DNA of 64,000 nucleotides from Zeus faber (taxonomy: Eukaryota > Chordata > Actinopteri > Zeiformes > Zeidae), in the NCBI GenBank assembly GCA_960531495.1, contig CAUIJY010000075.1, positions 1,302,001 through 1,366,000 on the forward strand, written 5' to 3'. This document shows, one piece after another, positions 10,566-21,034 of the stretch. Both the position numbers and the translations under genes were made by a program. Position 1 is the stretch's first letter; every line of letters starts with the position of its first letter. The notes beneath the pieces are model-generated. The model was not told the origin of the DNA, did no database searches, and was given only the letters and a program-made list of their open reading frames with translations.

Positions 10566-11262
10566 AGTGAATAGGTTTGATCTTGAGTGTGTAAAGTTTT
10601 GTGATTTTTCGAGTTTCTTAAGGCCCCAAAAGTCAGGTTAACACTTCAATTCAACACAGTGCCATGCCCACATTGTGTGACGAAAACCCAATGTTTTAAT
10701 AAATTTAATCCCCAAAGTGTCTTGTAGACACTCGCGAACTTTGAAGTCGATCTGATGAATCCCCTAGGAGTTTGCGCACATTAAATCCAATATGGCCACC
10801 TTCCTGTTGGTTGGGTGTCGGTCATGGCGGCAATATAATTTTTTTTGAGTCCAGTGATGTTACATTAATATACCCAATTTCATGTTAAAAAGTGAATAGG
10901 TTTGATGTTTTGAAATTTTCAACAGGGCGTGTCCGGTCATTTTGCCATGCCCAAGCACGGAACCCATAGAATATCAATTGCCACACTGGGACTGACGAGT
11001 GCACAAAGTTTCGTGAATTTCCAAGTATCTTTTGGAACATGAAATTTAACGTGTTGCCACGCCCACACCGTGTGCCAAAAAATATATATATTTTGATAAT
11101 GTTAAGCTGTGAAGGTGTCTTGTAGACACTCGTCAAGTTTGAAGCCGATCCGATAAATCGCCAAGGAGGAGTTTCGCTAAAGTACAAAACATAAATATGA
11201 CTAAAAAGTCAGGAAAATTAAAAATGGCCGACTTCCTGTTGGGTTTTGTGAGAAAAAAAAAA
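10566..11262 (+). repeat. Dispersed repeat, two tandem copies
   Basis: Two copies start with 'aaaagtgaataggtttgat' (about 10562 and 10885) and share the landmarks 'gtgtcttgtagacactcg', 'tttgaag(t/c)cgatc', and 'atggcc' close to 'cttcctgttgg'. The same landmarks recur at 20222-20945 and, inverted, at 21035-21365. No coding capacity or terminal repeats are evident, so I call it a non-autonomous dispersed repeat of unknown class. Confidence 0.8.
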
Positions 11263-11345
11263 ATATATATATATATACATATACTATAACTATTACGTAC
11301 TACATATAACTATACTACTATAACTATAACATTACAGATTGAACT
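11258..11345. repeat. AT-rich low-complexity stretch
   Basis: A poly-A tract, then '(at)n' and irregular 'ctataacta' words. Confidence 0.85.
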
Positions 11346-11483
11346 AATCCTCGATAGCAAAACTATATGTGTGTATACTACAGTATACATTACATAAATT
11401 TATTCATGTACATTACTATCATTCATATAGTGGGTAATTATGAAATACAGTTTTATTGATCAGTCAGAGCCAAAATTAAAACA

Positions 11484-11842
11484 TGTCTAAAGACACTGGG
11501 AGTAACTACGCAACCAGTTAGAAACCGGCACTGAAACGGTTAATCTGGCGCACACACAGCGGGGAGTCTGAAACTAGATACTCGGGAGATGGGAAATAAC
11601 AAAGGCGGGACCGCCTCGCAAAGGGGGGTCTGTCGTTTGTAACAAAGTGACGAGGAAACAAAGTTTCTGCAGACTCCTGGGTGAAATGTATGCTAGATGA
11701 GACACGCAGCTTAGGACTAACCACGTCGACGTAAAACGTTTTTTATTTTTTGGTAGATTCTCAAACCGTCCTATAAACTCTAGGTAGCTCAAAGTTCCAG
11801 TTTCATCCCATCATTCCGGATTTGGAAATTTTGAACACGACA
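11484..11842 (+). repeat. Candidate 5' LTR of the endogenous retrovirus
   Basis: The right edge is well supported: 'acgaca' ends 3 bases before the primer site, and LTRs end in CA. The left edge is a guess at 'tgtctaaagaca', which begins TG and gives TGT...ACA ends. A TATAAA lies at 11772-11777. No AATAAA is seen. Without the partner LTR the left boundary cannot be confirmed. Confidence 0.5.
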
Positions 11843-11845
11843 AAT

Positions 11846-11863
11846 TGGTGACCCCGACGTGAT
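11846..11863 (+). promoter_or_regulatory. Primer binding site for tRNA-Trp
   Basis: The 18 bases 'tggtgaccccgacgtgat' are the exact complement of the 3' end of vertebrate tRNA-Trp including its CCA. Rous sarcoma-type alpharetroviruses use the same primer. The position, just past an LTR-like CA end, is as expected for minus-strand DNA priming. Confidence 0.88.
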
Positions 11864-11931
11864 CCCATTACAAGACTGCAGAGGAGTTCCGAAAGCCTGA
11901 ACGGTTGCGATACTTCCATGGGTACCCGCTA

Positions 11932-11941
11932 AAAGGTGAGC
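11932..11941 (+). promoter_or_regulatory. Probable major splice donor in the leader
   Basis: 'aaaag|gtgagc' fits the donor consensus closely (GT at 11936-11937) and lies about 70 bases after the primer site, where retroviruses often place the donor used for env mRNA. Confidence 0.5.
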
Positions 11942-12170
11942 AGAGCCATTTCATGAAGTCTGCATAGATTAGATAGGAATATTTTAGGTGGAAGTGTTGT
12001 ACTGTTTAAGGCTGGACGAACAACTTTGTGGTTTTGGGGATGTATTGTTAAATGATGCATGAATAATAATTGTTAAATATTGTGGAGAGGAGAAATTGGA
12101 TTGTTTGATGAGAACGGTAGTAAGGTAAGTTAAGGGAAGGGGTTAGGAAACCCCCCTTCGAAGCGGCTGT

Positions 12171-12366
12171 GTGTTTAAATTGCGTAGTAATTCCACGTAA
12201 CGTTTGGGCCCGTGTGTAGAGAATACATCCAGTATGCCTAAACTGAGCGACGTTTTGGTGATGAACAATGTTTAACTCGTGAAGTAATTCCGAATCCCGT
12301 TTAGGCCCGGTTGTTGAAAAGACCTCCGAAATGCCTAAACTAAGTGATGTCTGGCGATGAAAAATG
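12171..12366 (+). repeat. Tandem imperfect duplication in the retroviral leader (about 98 bp unit)
   Basis: 12171-12268 and 12269-12366 share 'gtttaa', 'gtaattcc', '(g/a)ggccc', 'atgcctaaact(g/a)ag' and 'gatgaa(c/a)aat' in the same order and spacing. A third copy seems to start at 12367 and breaks off. Confidence 0.7.
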
Positions 12367-12416
12367 TTAAACTCAGCCTTCAGAAGGGTAGTCGATAGTC
12401 GGTAATTTCATTTAAG

Positions 12417-12520
12417 GGTGAAAGGCCCGGAATCATTTTTAAAGTAAAAAGGAAGCCAAGCATTTAGGGGTTAAAGGCCCGGTTCTTAGAGAAACCAAAT
12501 ATTAAAGGGTTAAAGGCCCA
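12417..12520 (+). repeat. Three spaced 'gggttaaaggccc' boxes
   Basis: Near-identical 13-14 base words at about 12417, 12468 and 12508, spaced 51 and 40 bases. Repeated short words in an untranslated leader can be packaging or regulatory signals; that role is inference only. Confidence 0.6.
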
Positions 12521-12554
12521 ATTCACGTGACTTAGCGTAAAATTGTATTGCCGG

Positions 12555-12745
12555 CTGTGTGAGTGAGAGTGTGCGCAACGAGGTACCTTGTGTGTGTGGA
12601 AAGAGAGGTACCATGCGTGTGTGTGAATGTGAGAGAGACCGCGGGCGTGTGTGTGTTTGAGACAGTCTTTGTGTTTAACAGAGTGTGTGTTTGATAGTCT
12701 GTGCATGTGTGATAGAGGTTTTGTGTGTGTATGTGTATGAACAAC
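12555..12745 (+). repeat. GT/GA-rich low-complexity tract in the leader
   Basis: Interrupted runs of 'gtgtgt' and 'gagaga', followed at 12754-12776 by a 7-bp hairpin ('attgccc' and 'gggcaat' with a 9-base loop). Confidence 0.8.
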
Positions 12746-12939
12746 CTCCTCAAATTGCCCTAGATAAAAGGGCAATATATAAAACAAAAATACAAATAAA
12801 AAAAAAAAGTTGACCTGTAATAACCTAAAAGACCACTAGTGGCGTAGCTGCACCAGAAACACATTGAGATCCGAACATTTGAGGTTTCCCCCTCCCACTT
12901 CTTCCCATGTCTTTTGTTCTCCTGCCATTCAAAAACATA

Positions 12940-15376
12940 ATGGAAAAGACCCCATCCCCCAGACCCGGCACCAGTGAGATTCGTATTGAAGCTGTAGCTG
13001 AGCTCAAGAACAGAACAGAGCCAAAGTTCCATGCTTGAGAAACTTGGAAATTCCATAAATATGAACAAAAATGGATCAAAGCAGGGTGGTGGTCGAAAGA
13101 CACTACCCCGACAGCAGAAAACCGCACCAAGGTGATAGAGGAAGAAAAAAGACTGCTGGCTGAAGCAGGAGTGGATGCAAAAAACAACCCTGGATTAATG
13201 GGGGCTTGAAAGCGCAAGTTAAACAAGCAGCGTGCACAATGGGCGCTGGTTCAGCACATAATGACGGCATGGATTCGAGCGGAAATGATTGTCGAACGTC
13301 GCAATAAAATCAGAAATGCCGCAACCAAGGCAGTGGTAGAAGCCCAGAAGGAACCCTACCCCCCACAAGAAGACAAGTTACCACCCCTCCCCGAACCCAT
13401 CCCCCAAGGTCACACCCCACTCCAACCACACACCACCCCATCCCTCTACCCCTCCCTGCTGGCCGATGAAGAAACACATCGGCACCCCCCCTCTCCGTAC
13501 AACCCTAAGACCGAGCACACACCTGAAGCAACAGCGCCCCCTGTGCTGAGCAACCAGAAAATAGCCACCCCACCCCCGCCAGAAATACAAGCACCCGTAT
13601 TAGTAATGGAAGGCCCGATCCAAATCCATTTTCGAGTACAGCCCTCCCCAAAGCCATCTGACAGTGAGAACAAGGACAATGATCAGACATCGCCCCCTAA
13701 CGATCAAACAGACACAAAGAGTTTCTCTCCTCTAATACAGAGGACGACGATAACTTGCCAGTCCTACAAACCACAAAAAGACATCAAGAAAGGAAAAAGA
13801 AATGTACCACAAGGGTTAGCCACGCAACTGTCACACTGACTGGACAATGTGGCCCACTACCAGAGGATGCCAACACAACCCATGTTCATCTCATAGCACC
13901 TCCTGCAGACGCTACAGCCAAACAACAACCCAAAGAAAAACAAAAGACCCGAAGCCAGCCCACACCTTCACCTACCCCTGTAGTCCCCAAATACACCTTT
14001 AAGAAAACAAAACAAAGACACCCCACCCCCCTCCGCTCCTGGGAAGAAGAACCCATGTCAGACCACGAGACTAAGACAAAAAAGTGGTCATTCAAAAACA
14101 GTGGCAGCTCCCGGGGAGAGTACACAAACGACAACAGAAGAAAAGGAACCCTTATAGCATCATCCAAAAGCCAGGCCAGAAGATCGTCAGCAATAGGGAT
14201 AGTTACCCGCTCGAAAATTAGACAACGAGAGGAGGAACAAAAGCAGTCCGCCAAAAGAGAAACATTTGTTCCCTGGTACCACCGCGACATGCAGGCCCTC
14301 AAAGGCAACCTATCAGCGTTGGACAAAGGAGCTGCAGCATGGATCCGAATCTTCGAAAACCACACAGCGGCTGACACACTAGCCCTAAGAGATGTGCGAG
14401 CCATTCTCCGCGCCACAGCAGGAAACATCACCCTGACCTCCCTGGAAAGAGAAGTTAGAACCCTCACCATGGCACACGAGCACCCATTCGACCACATGCG
14501 GAATGACATATGGACAGCCATGAGAGAAACCTGGCCGACCAGACGCAACACAGTGGCCCTGGCAGGCCTGAGATTTAAAAATGGGGAAGAACCACACGCC
14601 TATCTCACATGAGCAAAGGAGCTCTGGAGTGATAGCACTGTAGAACGTCATGACCCCTGCCTAGTGGGTCTCCCCATGTACATGCAGATGCCAAATGCCA
14701 AAATGGCCTCCCAGGAGATGTCAGGCTGTAGCTCGCAGACACAGTTTGACTGTCAGACATGACCGAGAGACAGTGGGAGAGCCATCTCATCCATCACCTG
14801 GAAAGACACATCAAAAAGCAAGAAGACGAATTCCTGGAGAAAGATTCCATACAAACCAGACTACTAAAAATGCAGGTAAAAAAACTGGAAGATGAAGTCA
14901 ATACGGACAAAAAGAAGAAAGCAACTGTGCAAGCAGTAGTCACCACCCCTGAAGCACAGGCCCCGCCCCAAACCGCGCCACTACAATGGACAGGACCACA
15001 GCCCCTAACTGTAACCCCCGCCTACCCACCAGCCCAGCACCTACCCCAATGGCAGCAGGCCTGGACTCCCTATGAATATCCCCAGCGGCAGTATCCAGGG
15101 GCCCCCGCACCCTCATACCCCCAAGGCCCCCCCCAATGGCAGCAACTGAGAGGGAGAGGACAATTCCAATCCTCTAGAGGATGGGGAGGACCCGAGAAAA
15201 CTACAGGATGTTTCATCTGTGGCCAAAGTGACCACTGGGCAAGGGAATGCCCCCAGAACCAACAACCCCAGCAATTATATAGAGGATCCTACCGCCCCCC
15301 TCAGAGAGGAAGAGGAGCTTCCTCGAGAGGAAAGGGAGGACCCCGCATGGACACCCCGCCATGGCATGGAGCATAG
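12940..15376 (+). pseudogene. gag: Retroviral gag (matrix, capsid, nucleocapsid), broken
   Basis: Gag is the structural polyprotein that forms the particle and binds the RNA genome. The likely start is the ATG at 12940, in the frame of the long open stretch from 13261. That first part is basic and tryptophan-containing, then strongly proline-rich, as matrix and linker regions often are. It has in-frame TGA codons at 13036 and 13207 and closes at 13839. Capsid-like sequence continues in another frame (about 13755-14612), is interrupted by TGA at 14610, and then changes frame again (14759-15376). The last part is rich in Q, P, R and G and holds one zinc knuckle, C-F-I-C-x4-H-x4-C, at 15209-15250. 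It ends with a single TAG at 15374. The opposite-strand frames here are shadows. At least three independent lesions make it non-functional. Confidence 0.85.
15209..15250 (+). other. CCHC zinc knuckle of nucleocapsid
   Basis: C-x2-C-x4-H-x4-C spacing is intact, reading CFICGQSDHWAREC. It is flanked by G/R/Q-rich sequence typical of RNA-binding nucleocapsid proteins. Confidence 0.9.
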
Positions 15377-16228
15377 AGGCGCCCAGGGGACATGGAAGTG
15401 GTGGTACAGACAAAAATAAATGCCGAACCAGTAGTGCCATGTACAATCCAAGGAATCACTGTCACTCCAAGGAATTACTGTCACTGTCACTGTCACGTGT
15501 CTTGCTTGAAGAACCTGGCCGGCAACATACTACGTACTACATACAACTATCCACTCGGAAATTACGGACTGTTGGATTCTCTGGGACGACACAAGTCCTT
15601 CACCGCACCCCTCCCTACCAAGATAGGTCCTCACAAAGTCAGACACCAATACCTCTACTCACCAAGCTGCCCCACCAACCTAATGGGAAGGGACCTTCTC
15701 CGAAGAACAGGGGCATCTGTGATATGTAACCTCCACGGTCTGGAAGTTAGTTTCTCTGAGCCAAAAGAAGAGCTAATACCCCTCGAACGTATACTCGTCT
15801 TAGGTGGAACTCCTGATACCACCCCCGACCCCACACTCACCGGCTGGTGGCATTTTGTAAACCTACCAACTCTGGAAAAAGTCGATGCTGGACCCGTACA
15901 CTGCACTCTCTGTTTCACACGCCACCGTGATGACATCTATGACGAAGGCTGGGAAGCGAAAAAGGAGGGACGACAAGAACGACTCCAGACAACAGACTTC
16001 TATCTGGGCCACGAAGGAGTTGCAGCAGCGGTCCGCCTGACACCAGACCAACAATCCTGGTATCTACTTCACGACACCGCAGTTCCACATGTGACCCTAG
16101 CCGTAGAAGCCAACCATGCAGCCAAACAATTGGGCCCCATGGTCAAAAGAGCCCTCGCCAACCCACCTGGGTCCCCACAACGAACCCCCTGTTGCAACAC
16201 ACGCCAGACAAATCGGTTTGGAGAATAG
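15377..16228 (+). pseudogene. pro: Retroviral protease and start of pol, active site lost
   Basis: The frame follows gag directly after its TAG stop. The C-terminal half of an aspartic protease is recognisable, with 'NLMGRDLL' near 15680, equivalent to the G-R-D/N motif that ends retroviral proteases. The catalytic D-T/S-G triplet that should lie about 60 codons earlier is not visible in this frame. In the neighbouring frame the corresponding place reads L-L-E-E-P-G. Upstream there is a local expansion of 'gtcact' units (about 15465-15496) and a frame change. Beyond about 15800 the frame carries the protease-RT linker, with repeated H/T/P-rich sequence, and ends at 16228 where reverse transcriptase takes over in another frame. 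Unable to cleave a polyprotein as it stands. Confidence 0.7.
15451..15496 (+). repeat. 'gtcact' slippage expansion within protease
   Basis: 'ggaatcactgtcactcc' and 'aggaattactgtcac' are followed by two more 'tgtcac' units, which looks like a small tandem duplication plus hexamer slippage. Confidence 0.65.
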
Positions 16229-17400
16229 GACACAACAGCTACGAACAAGGCATATATGAAAGAAATGTCCTGGAAAGAACTTATCAAGGAAGCATCGAAG
16301 AACACCCCCTGGCAGCAGAAATGTTCGCCCAACTACCGCCAACCCTCTGGACCACCGGCCCCTATCACGTTGGCTGCACACCACACCACAATATACACAT
16401 CAAAGTGAAAGCCCACGCTGTGCCCATTTGGCAAGGTCAGTACAAGGTCAAGCCCGAGGCAGCTGCTCGAATAGCCTCCACCATTGAAGGCCTCTTACAA
16501 GCAGGAGTTCTACGACCAGCGGATTCACCGTGGAACACACAAATTCTACCAGTACCCAAGGCTGGAGGACACTCATGGCGCCTGGTCCACGATCTGCGAC
16601 GTATCAACCAGGTGGTCCAACCCATTACTGAAAAAGTGCCCAACCCCCATGTCGCCCTGCATGCAGGCTCCCCGAGTCATCAATTTTTCACCGTCATCGA
16701 CCTGGCCAACGCATTTTTTTGCCTCCCCTTGGCCAAAGAAAGTCAAGATATGTTTGCATTCACATTTAAAAAATGCTCTTAGACCTACACAAGAATGCTA
16801 CGAGGATTCACATGCACGCCAACCATATTCAACGCCTGCCTGAAGGCAGATCTCAAGGAACTCCTACTCATCCAGTATGTCGACGACATCCTCATGGACA
16901 TCACCACAGTAGAAAATTGCCTCACGGCCACCAAATCCCTGCTACGGCGCATCGCAAAATGTGGCTACAAAATCAGGAAGGAAAAAGCACAGGTCTGCCG
17001 CACAGAAGTGGTATTCCTGGGAAAAAGGATCACGGGAGATAAGAGATACATCAACCCGGAAAGACAACAGGCAATGCTCCAGTACCCTAAACCCACCACC
17101 GTGCAGCAAATGCTAGCATTCCTGGGACTCACTGGCTATAGCAGACACCACATAGCTGATTATGTGGACCACACTGTTCCCCCACGCGAACCCATTGCGG
17201 AAGCTGGCCATCGGAACGTCAAGGCACCACTCAACTGGACCACAAGTGCGGAGGAAGCGTTCATAAGATTGAAACAACTCATGGGGAAGGCCGAACACCT
17301 ATGCACCCCAGACATCTCTTCCTCGTTCCATTTGGACATTACTGAAAAGCACGGAATTGTCAAGCTGTGCTCTGGCAGCCTCGACACGGTGAGCGCGCGA
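16192..17400 (+). pseudogene. pol: Retroviral reverse transcriptase domain, broken
   Basis: Reverse transcriptase copies the RNA genome into DNA. Conserved blocks appear in order in one frame: 'LLQAGVLRPADSPWNTQILP' (thumb/finger entry), 'WRLVHDLRRIN', 'FFTVIDLANAFF' with the first catalytic aspartate, a 'RGFTCTPTIFN' block equivalent to the usual Q-G-F-x-x-S-P block, and the catalytic 'YVDD' at 16876-16887. 'FLGKRIT' and 'FLGLTGYSRHHI' follow as connection motifs. A TAG at 16780-16782 interrupts the domain just before the G-F block, whose glutamine is replaced. The frame is lost between about 17345 and 17420. The three catalytic aspartates are present, but the stop would separate them. Confidence 0.9.
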
Positions 17401-17416
17401 TCCTGGCTCACCACAG

Positions 17417-18240
17417 TTGCAAACTCGACACAGTGGAACATGGACTCTCCGGATGTGGACGACACACGGCTGCCATCGCACACGCCCTACGAGAACCGAC
17501 CACATTACTTTCTACCACCCCACCATCGTGCATACCACTCATGGAGTCAAATCCTACCTCGATCAAACGGATTTCACCTTTACCACACCAAAACACAAGA
17601 TGCGCTTGCATGTCACCCTGGAAAGAGACAATGTCTTGTACACAGCCGATGGAATCAACTTGGCCGGCGGACTACAGTATGCAGATGGCACCCATGACTG
17701 CGTACAGCTCATGAAACTGGAAGCAAAGGGCCGCACAGACTTGGATGGAACATCTGACCCCGATGCAGAAATTGTCCTGTTTATAGATGGTTGTTGTTTC
17801 AAAGAAGAAGAGGGAAATAGAGCATCATACGCAGCCATTCAACAAATTAATGGACACCACGTCACCCTAAGAAGTGGGATGATAGAACAACCAGCATCAG
17901 CACAAAAAGCAGAACTCGACGCCTCGGTGAAAGCATTAAAAATCTCAAAAAACAAAAATGCAAACATATTCACCGACTCAGCATACGCACACGCTGCAGC
18001 TCACGTGGATGTAGCCATATGGATGAAAAGAGGACTCCAAACGTCAGCAGGAGCCCCGGTAAAACACAAAGACCTCATACTCGCCCTCCTGGAAGCTATA
18101 CATCTCCCCCGAAAAATCCAGATCATCAAATGCAAAGGACACTCCAAAGGAAATTCAAACGCAGCCGACACAGCAGCAAAAGAAGCAGGAGGGAACCTAA
18201 AAGAAAGCGCAGCAATGATGATTGTATTTACTGAAGACAA
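17417..18240 (+). pseudogene. pol: Retroviral RNase H domain
   Basis: RNase H removes the RNA strand during reverse transcription. All four acidic catalytic positions can be seen in order: D in 'FIDGCC' (17786), E in 'AQKAELDA', D in 'IFTDSAYA', and D in 'NAADTAAKEA'. A histidine in 'CKGHSKGN' fits the conserved basic loop. The domain sits in a single open frame that continues into integrase, so this is the best preserved part of pol. It is separated from reverse transcriptase by the upstream frame change. Confidence 0.88.
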
Positions 18241-19485
18241 CGCCCTCAATTTGTCAGAGGAACATCTGAAAGAAGTGCAGAAAGAAGCGAAATGGAACGA
18301 ACACTCGCAGTGGCAGAAGAAAGGAGCCACATGCACCAGCGGCCTATGGAGAAGCCACGATGGGCGCCCAGTAGCACCAGCCGCACTCCTGGTCTACCTC
18401 ATCAAGGATGCACATGGACAGACTCATGAAGGACCCAAAAGAACCACCAACAGGCTCAAACAGGACTGGTGGCATCCCTACCTGGAGGAAATGGTGGCCA
18501 ACCATATTGCAGAATGCGTCGTCTGTCACGAGCTAAATAAGAAGACAGTCTACCAAAGACCTTTGGGAACATTCTCAGTGCCCCCCTACCCCTTCAGAGA
18601 AATATGCATAGATTACACCGGCATGGGCAGGGACAACAGAGTACAAGGGTACAGATACCTACTCGTGATGGTAGATCGATTCTCCAAATGGGTAGAAGCA
18701 GTCCCTTGCAAAAGAGAGGATGCAGTATCTGTGATTAAATGGTTATGGAAAAAACGCATTCCTCGGTGGGGTTACCCCACAGTTATCTGCTCGGACAATG
18801 GATCTCATTTTACCAGCGATAAAAAATAGGCCAGGTAGAACAGGCATTAGGTATCTCCCATAGATCTGGTTCAGTCTATCACCCCCAGTCAAAAGGCCTA
18901 GTTGAAAGTGCAAACCAGACGTTGAAAGAAAAAATGGCCAAGGTGCTGATAGAGACAAAACAGCAACTCAGTATGTCTCTACAGAACATCACAAAAACGA
19001 CTAAACTAACGGGGGTAGATGCCCTACCCCTAGCATTAATGTCCATGCGAGACCTCTCCCCATAGTCAAACACATCTTAGCCCACACGAGATATTAACAG
19101 GCCGCCCCATGCCAGGTCCTCACAACCTACCAGCTAAATCACCCGCTTTTGATGATTTCCAGGAAGGTTTACCTGAATATGTCAAAGCACTAACCGCAGT
19201 ATCTCGAGTTTTGTATTCACAGGTCAAGAACACTGCCCCAGACTGCCCCACACCCTGGTGGTCAGCCCCGGAGACTGGGTCCACATCAAGGTCCACAAAC
19301 AGAAGTGGCCTGAGCCAAGGTGGACTGGACCTTGGGAGGTAGTGTTGGCCACCTCACATGCAGTAAAGCTCAAAAATAAAACTGGTGCTCCCTGTCACCA
19401 CCTCTCCCACTGCGCCCCTGTCACCCCACCCGCAAGAACTCTCACAGAAACAAGGATCCAGCTGAAAGACGTAAGCATTCTGTAA
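18241..19485 (+). pseudogene. pol: Retroviral integrase, broken
   Basis: Integrase joins viral DNA to the host chromosome. The N-terminal zinc-binding H-H-C-C motif is present ('HGQTHEG', then 'CVVC', about 18413-18525). The core starts with the first catalytic aspartate in 'ICIDYTG' (about 18605) and the second in 'ICSDNGSHF' (about 18790). The frame then stops at TAG 18827-18829, directly after a run of six A. The third catalytic residue, a glutamate in 'GLVESANQ' at 18904, lies in a different frame, so all three are present but not in one reading frame. Further frame changes and stops follow near 19060-19110. The C-terminal DNA-binding part is seen at 19258-19485 ('PGDWVHIKVH', 'WTGPWEVVL'). 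Confidence 0.88.
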
Positions 19486-19504
19486 TTAACCATGTAAAAA
19501 AAAA

Positions 19505-19530
19505 ATAATATTTTTTTTGTTTACCCTAGG
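19505..19530 (+). promoter_or_regulatory. Probable env splice acceptor
   Basis: An eight-T tract and 'gtttaccctag' end with AG at 19528-19529, just after the pol stop at 19485. Its place between pol and env matches the acceptor used for spliced env mRNA and pairs naturally with the donor at 11936. Confidence 0.6.
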
Positions 19531-20216
19531 AGAAGTCCTGGACCCTACACAGTATACATATTCTTACCAAGTGGGACCCCAATTATCGTATGACCAGTAT
19601 ATGACAAAGGTCAAAGAGTGGGGCCGAATGAAAGAAACAGTTCTTGTCATTTATGCCTATGAAGGACAAATCCTGGCATTCAATGTTGATTTCTGTTCCA
19701 TAATAAAGTGTGATTCCACAGGGTAGGAGCAGTACCAGTGGAATGAGAAATATGCGTGGTCCACCAACCCTAGACTAACAAGTGACTGGTGGCTGGACGA
19801 GGTTTAAGGTACCCATATTGATTGTGGGGCATGGAGTAATGTGCTTATAAACACAGGAACCAGTAGGAGGAATTGCTACTCCACTCACGGAGCGTAGAAC
19901 TAAAAGAAAATGCAGGAATGGATGATCACATCACTGGTTGGTTGGACTCTATGTTTTCCAAATGAAAAGGCCTCATTTTATCATGCATAATCAACGTTGC
20001 TATCATTGCTGCTCTGTTAATTGTATGTGGATGTTGTTGTATACCATGCATTTGTACTCTAGTGAAAAATGCATCATGACTGCGTTGGGAAAACCAGAAA
20101 TACAAGCGTACATGGCATTGAGACAGAAGGAATGTGGCGACACCTATGTTGCTATAGGTATGGGCCTCCTTTCCCCAGCACCAGGACCCCGACATCCTCA
20201 TCCACGATAACTGCAT
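19530..20216 (+). pseudogene. env: Retroviral env remnant, central part deleted
   Basis: Env is the surface glycoprotein precursor. The first part (about 19530-19730) is open and resembles the start of a surface subunit of fish retroviruses, with cysteines and a W-rich stretch following up to about 19805. After stops at about 19724 and 19804 the sequence soon reaches what looks like the very end of a transmembrane subunit: a hydrophobic, isoleucine/leucine-rich segment at about 19986-20035 followed by a cysteine cluster (C-G-C-C-C) and a short tail, with a TGA near 20089. The furin site, fusion peptide, immunosuppressive region and most ectodomain cysteines expected between the two parts are absent. 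At about 690 bp this is roughly a third of a usual env. Not functional. Confidence 0.65.
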
Positions 20217-20221
20217 CTAGT

Positions 20222-20945
20222 TGATCATTTTGACACGCCCATGTATAGGACCCATAGAATATTAAATGCCACACTGGGACTGAAGAGTGTGCAAAGTTTT
20301 GCAATAATTTTGTAGTTTCTCAAGGCCCCAAAAGTCACGTAAACTGTTTTTTTTAACATAAAATTCAACGCGTTGCCACACCCGCATCGTGACGAAAAAA
20401 AAATGTTTCAATAACTTTTAATCCCCAATGAGTCTCAATCCAAAAAATCCCCCAGGAGAAGTTCACGAAAGTACAAAGCATAAAAAGTGGATAAAATATT
20501 ACAAAAACACAGCTTTTTTTGGAACACGAAATCCAACGCTTTGCCACGGCCACATCGTGTGACAATTATTATTTTTTTTAATATCTTTTAATCGTGAAGG
20601 TGTCTTGTAGACACTCGCCAAGTTTGAAGCCAGATAAATGGCCTCGGAGGAGTTAACGAAAGTACAAAGCGAGAAAATGAACGGAAAGTGACTAAAATTA
20701 CACATTTAATCCAAGAAGTTACAAAAGTGTCCCGAATTTTGTTAATTTCATGGTAAAAAGTGAATAGGTTTGATGTTTTGAAATTTTCAACAGGGTGTGT
20801 CGGGCCATTTTGCCACGCCCATGCAGGCAACTCATACAATATCAATTGCCACACTGGGACTAACAAGTGCGCAAAGTTTCGTGAATTAGTATCTTTGGAA
20901 CATGAAATTTTACGTGTTGCCACGCCACCCTAGAAAATAAAATAA
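20222..20945 (+). repeat. Dispersed repeat, about two and a half copies
   Basis: The landmarks of the 10566-11262 repeat recur here: 'aaaagtgaataggtttgat' at about 20756, 'ccacactgggact' at 20270 and 20850, 'gtgtcttgtagacactcg' at about 20600, and 'aaggccccaaaagtca' at about 20322. It starts directly at the broken 3' end of the retrovirus. Confidence 0.8.
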
Positions 20946-21034
20946 TAATTTTCTGACCTATTCACCTTTTTCCACGTAAACTCCCAAAATTCGGTACACA
21001 TTTGTAACCTCTCTAGACTTGGAAAAAATATATA

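Larger units (their letters stand above)
11484..20216 (+). mobile_element. Endogenous retrovirus, near full-length but inactivated, 3' LTR missing
   Basis: The gene order is canonical: LTR, primer site, leader with splice donor, gag, protease, reverse transcriptase, RNase H, integrase, then env after a splice acceptor. Every gene is broken: in-frame stops at 13036, 13207, 14610, 16780 and 18827, several frame changes in gag and pol, and a large deletion in env. The gag frame ends in TAG at 15374-15376 with protease following in the same frame, an arrangement known in gammaretroviruses and some epsilonretroviruses. No second LTR is found after env; the sequence passes directly into a dispersed repeat that also flanks the left side. 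Inference: an old, non-functional germline copy. The genus cannot be fixed without a tree of the reverse transcriptase. Confidence 0.9.

Noticed and set aside
12464..12787. 107-codon minus-strand H-T-H-rich frame
   Set aside because: A translation of the GT-rich retroviral leader tract.
12825..13226. 133-codon minus-strand frame across the start of gag
   Set aside because: A shadow of gag. The plus strand reads as matrix-like sequence in the same frame as the following gag part, with two stops.
13886..14551. 221-codon minus-strand frame
   Set aside because: Antisense to the capsid-coding part of gag; no domain and explained by the codon use of the sense strand.
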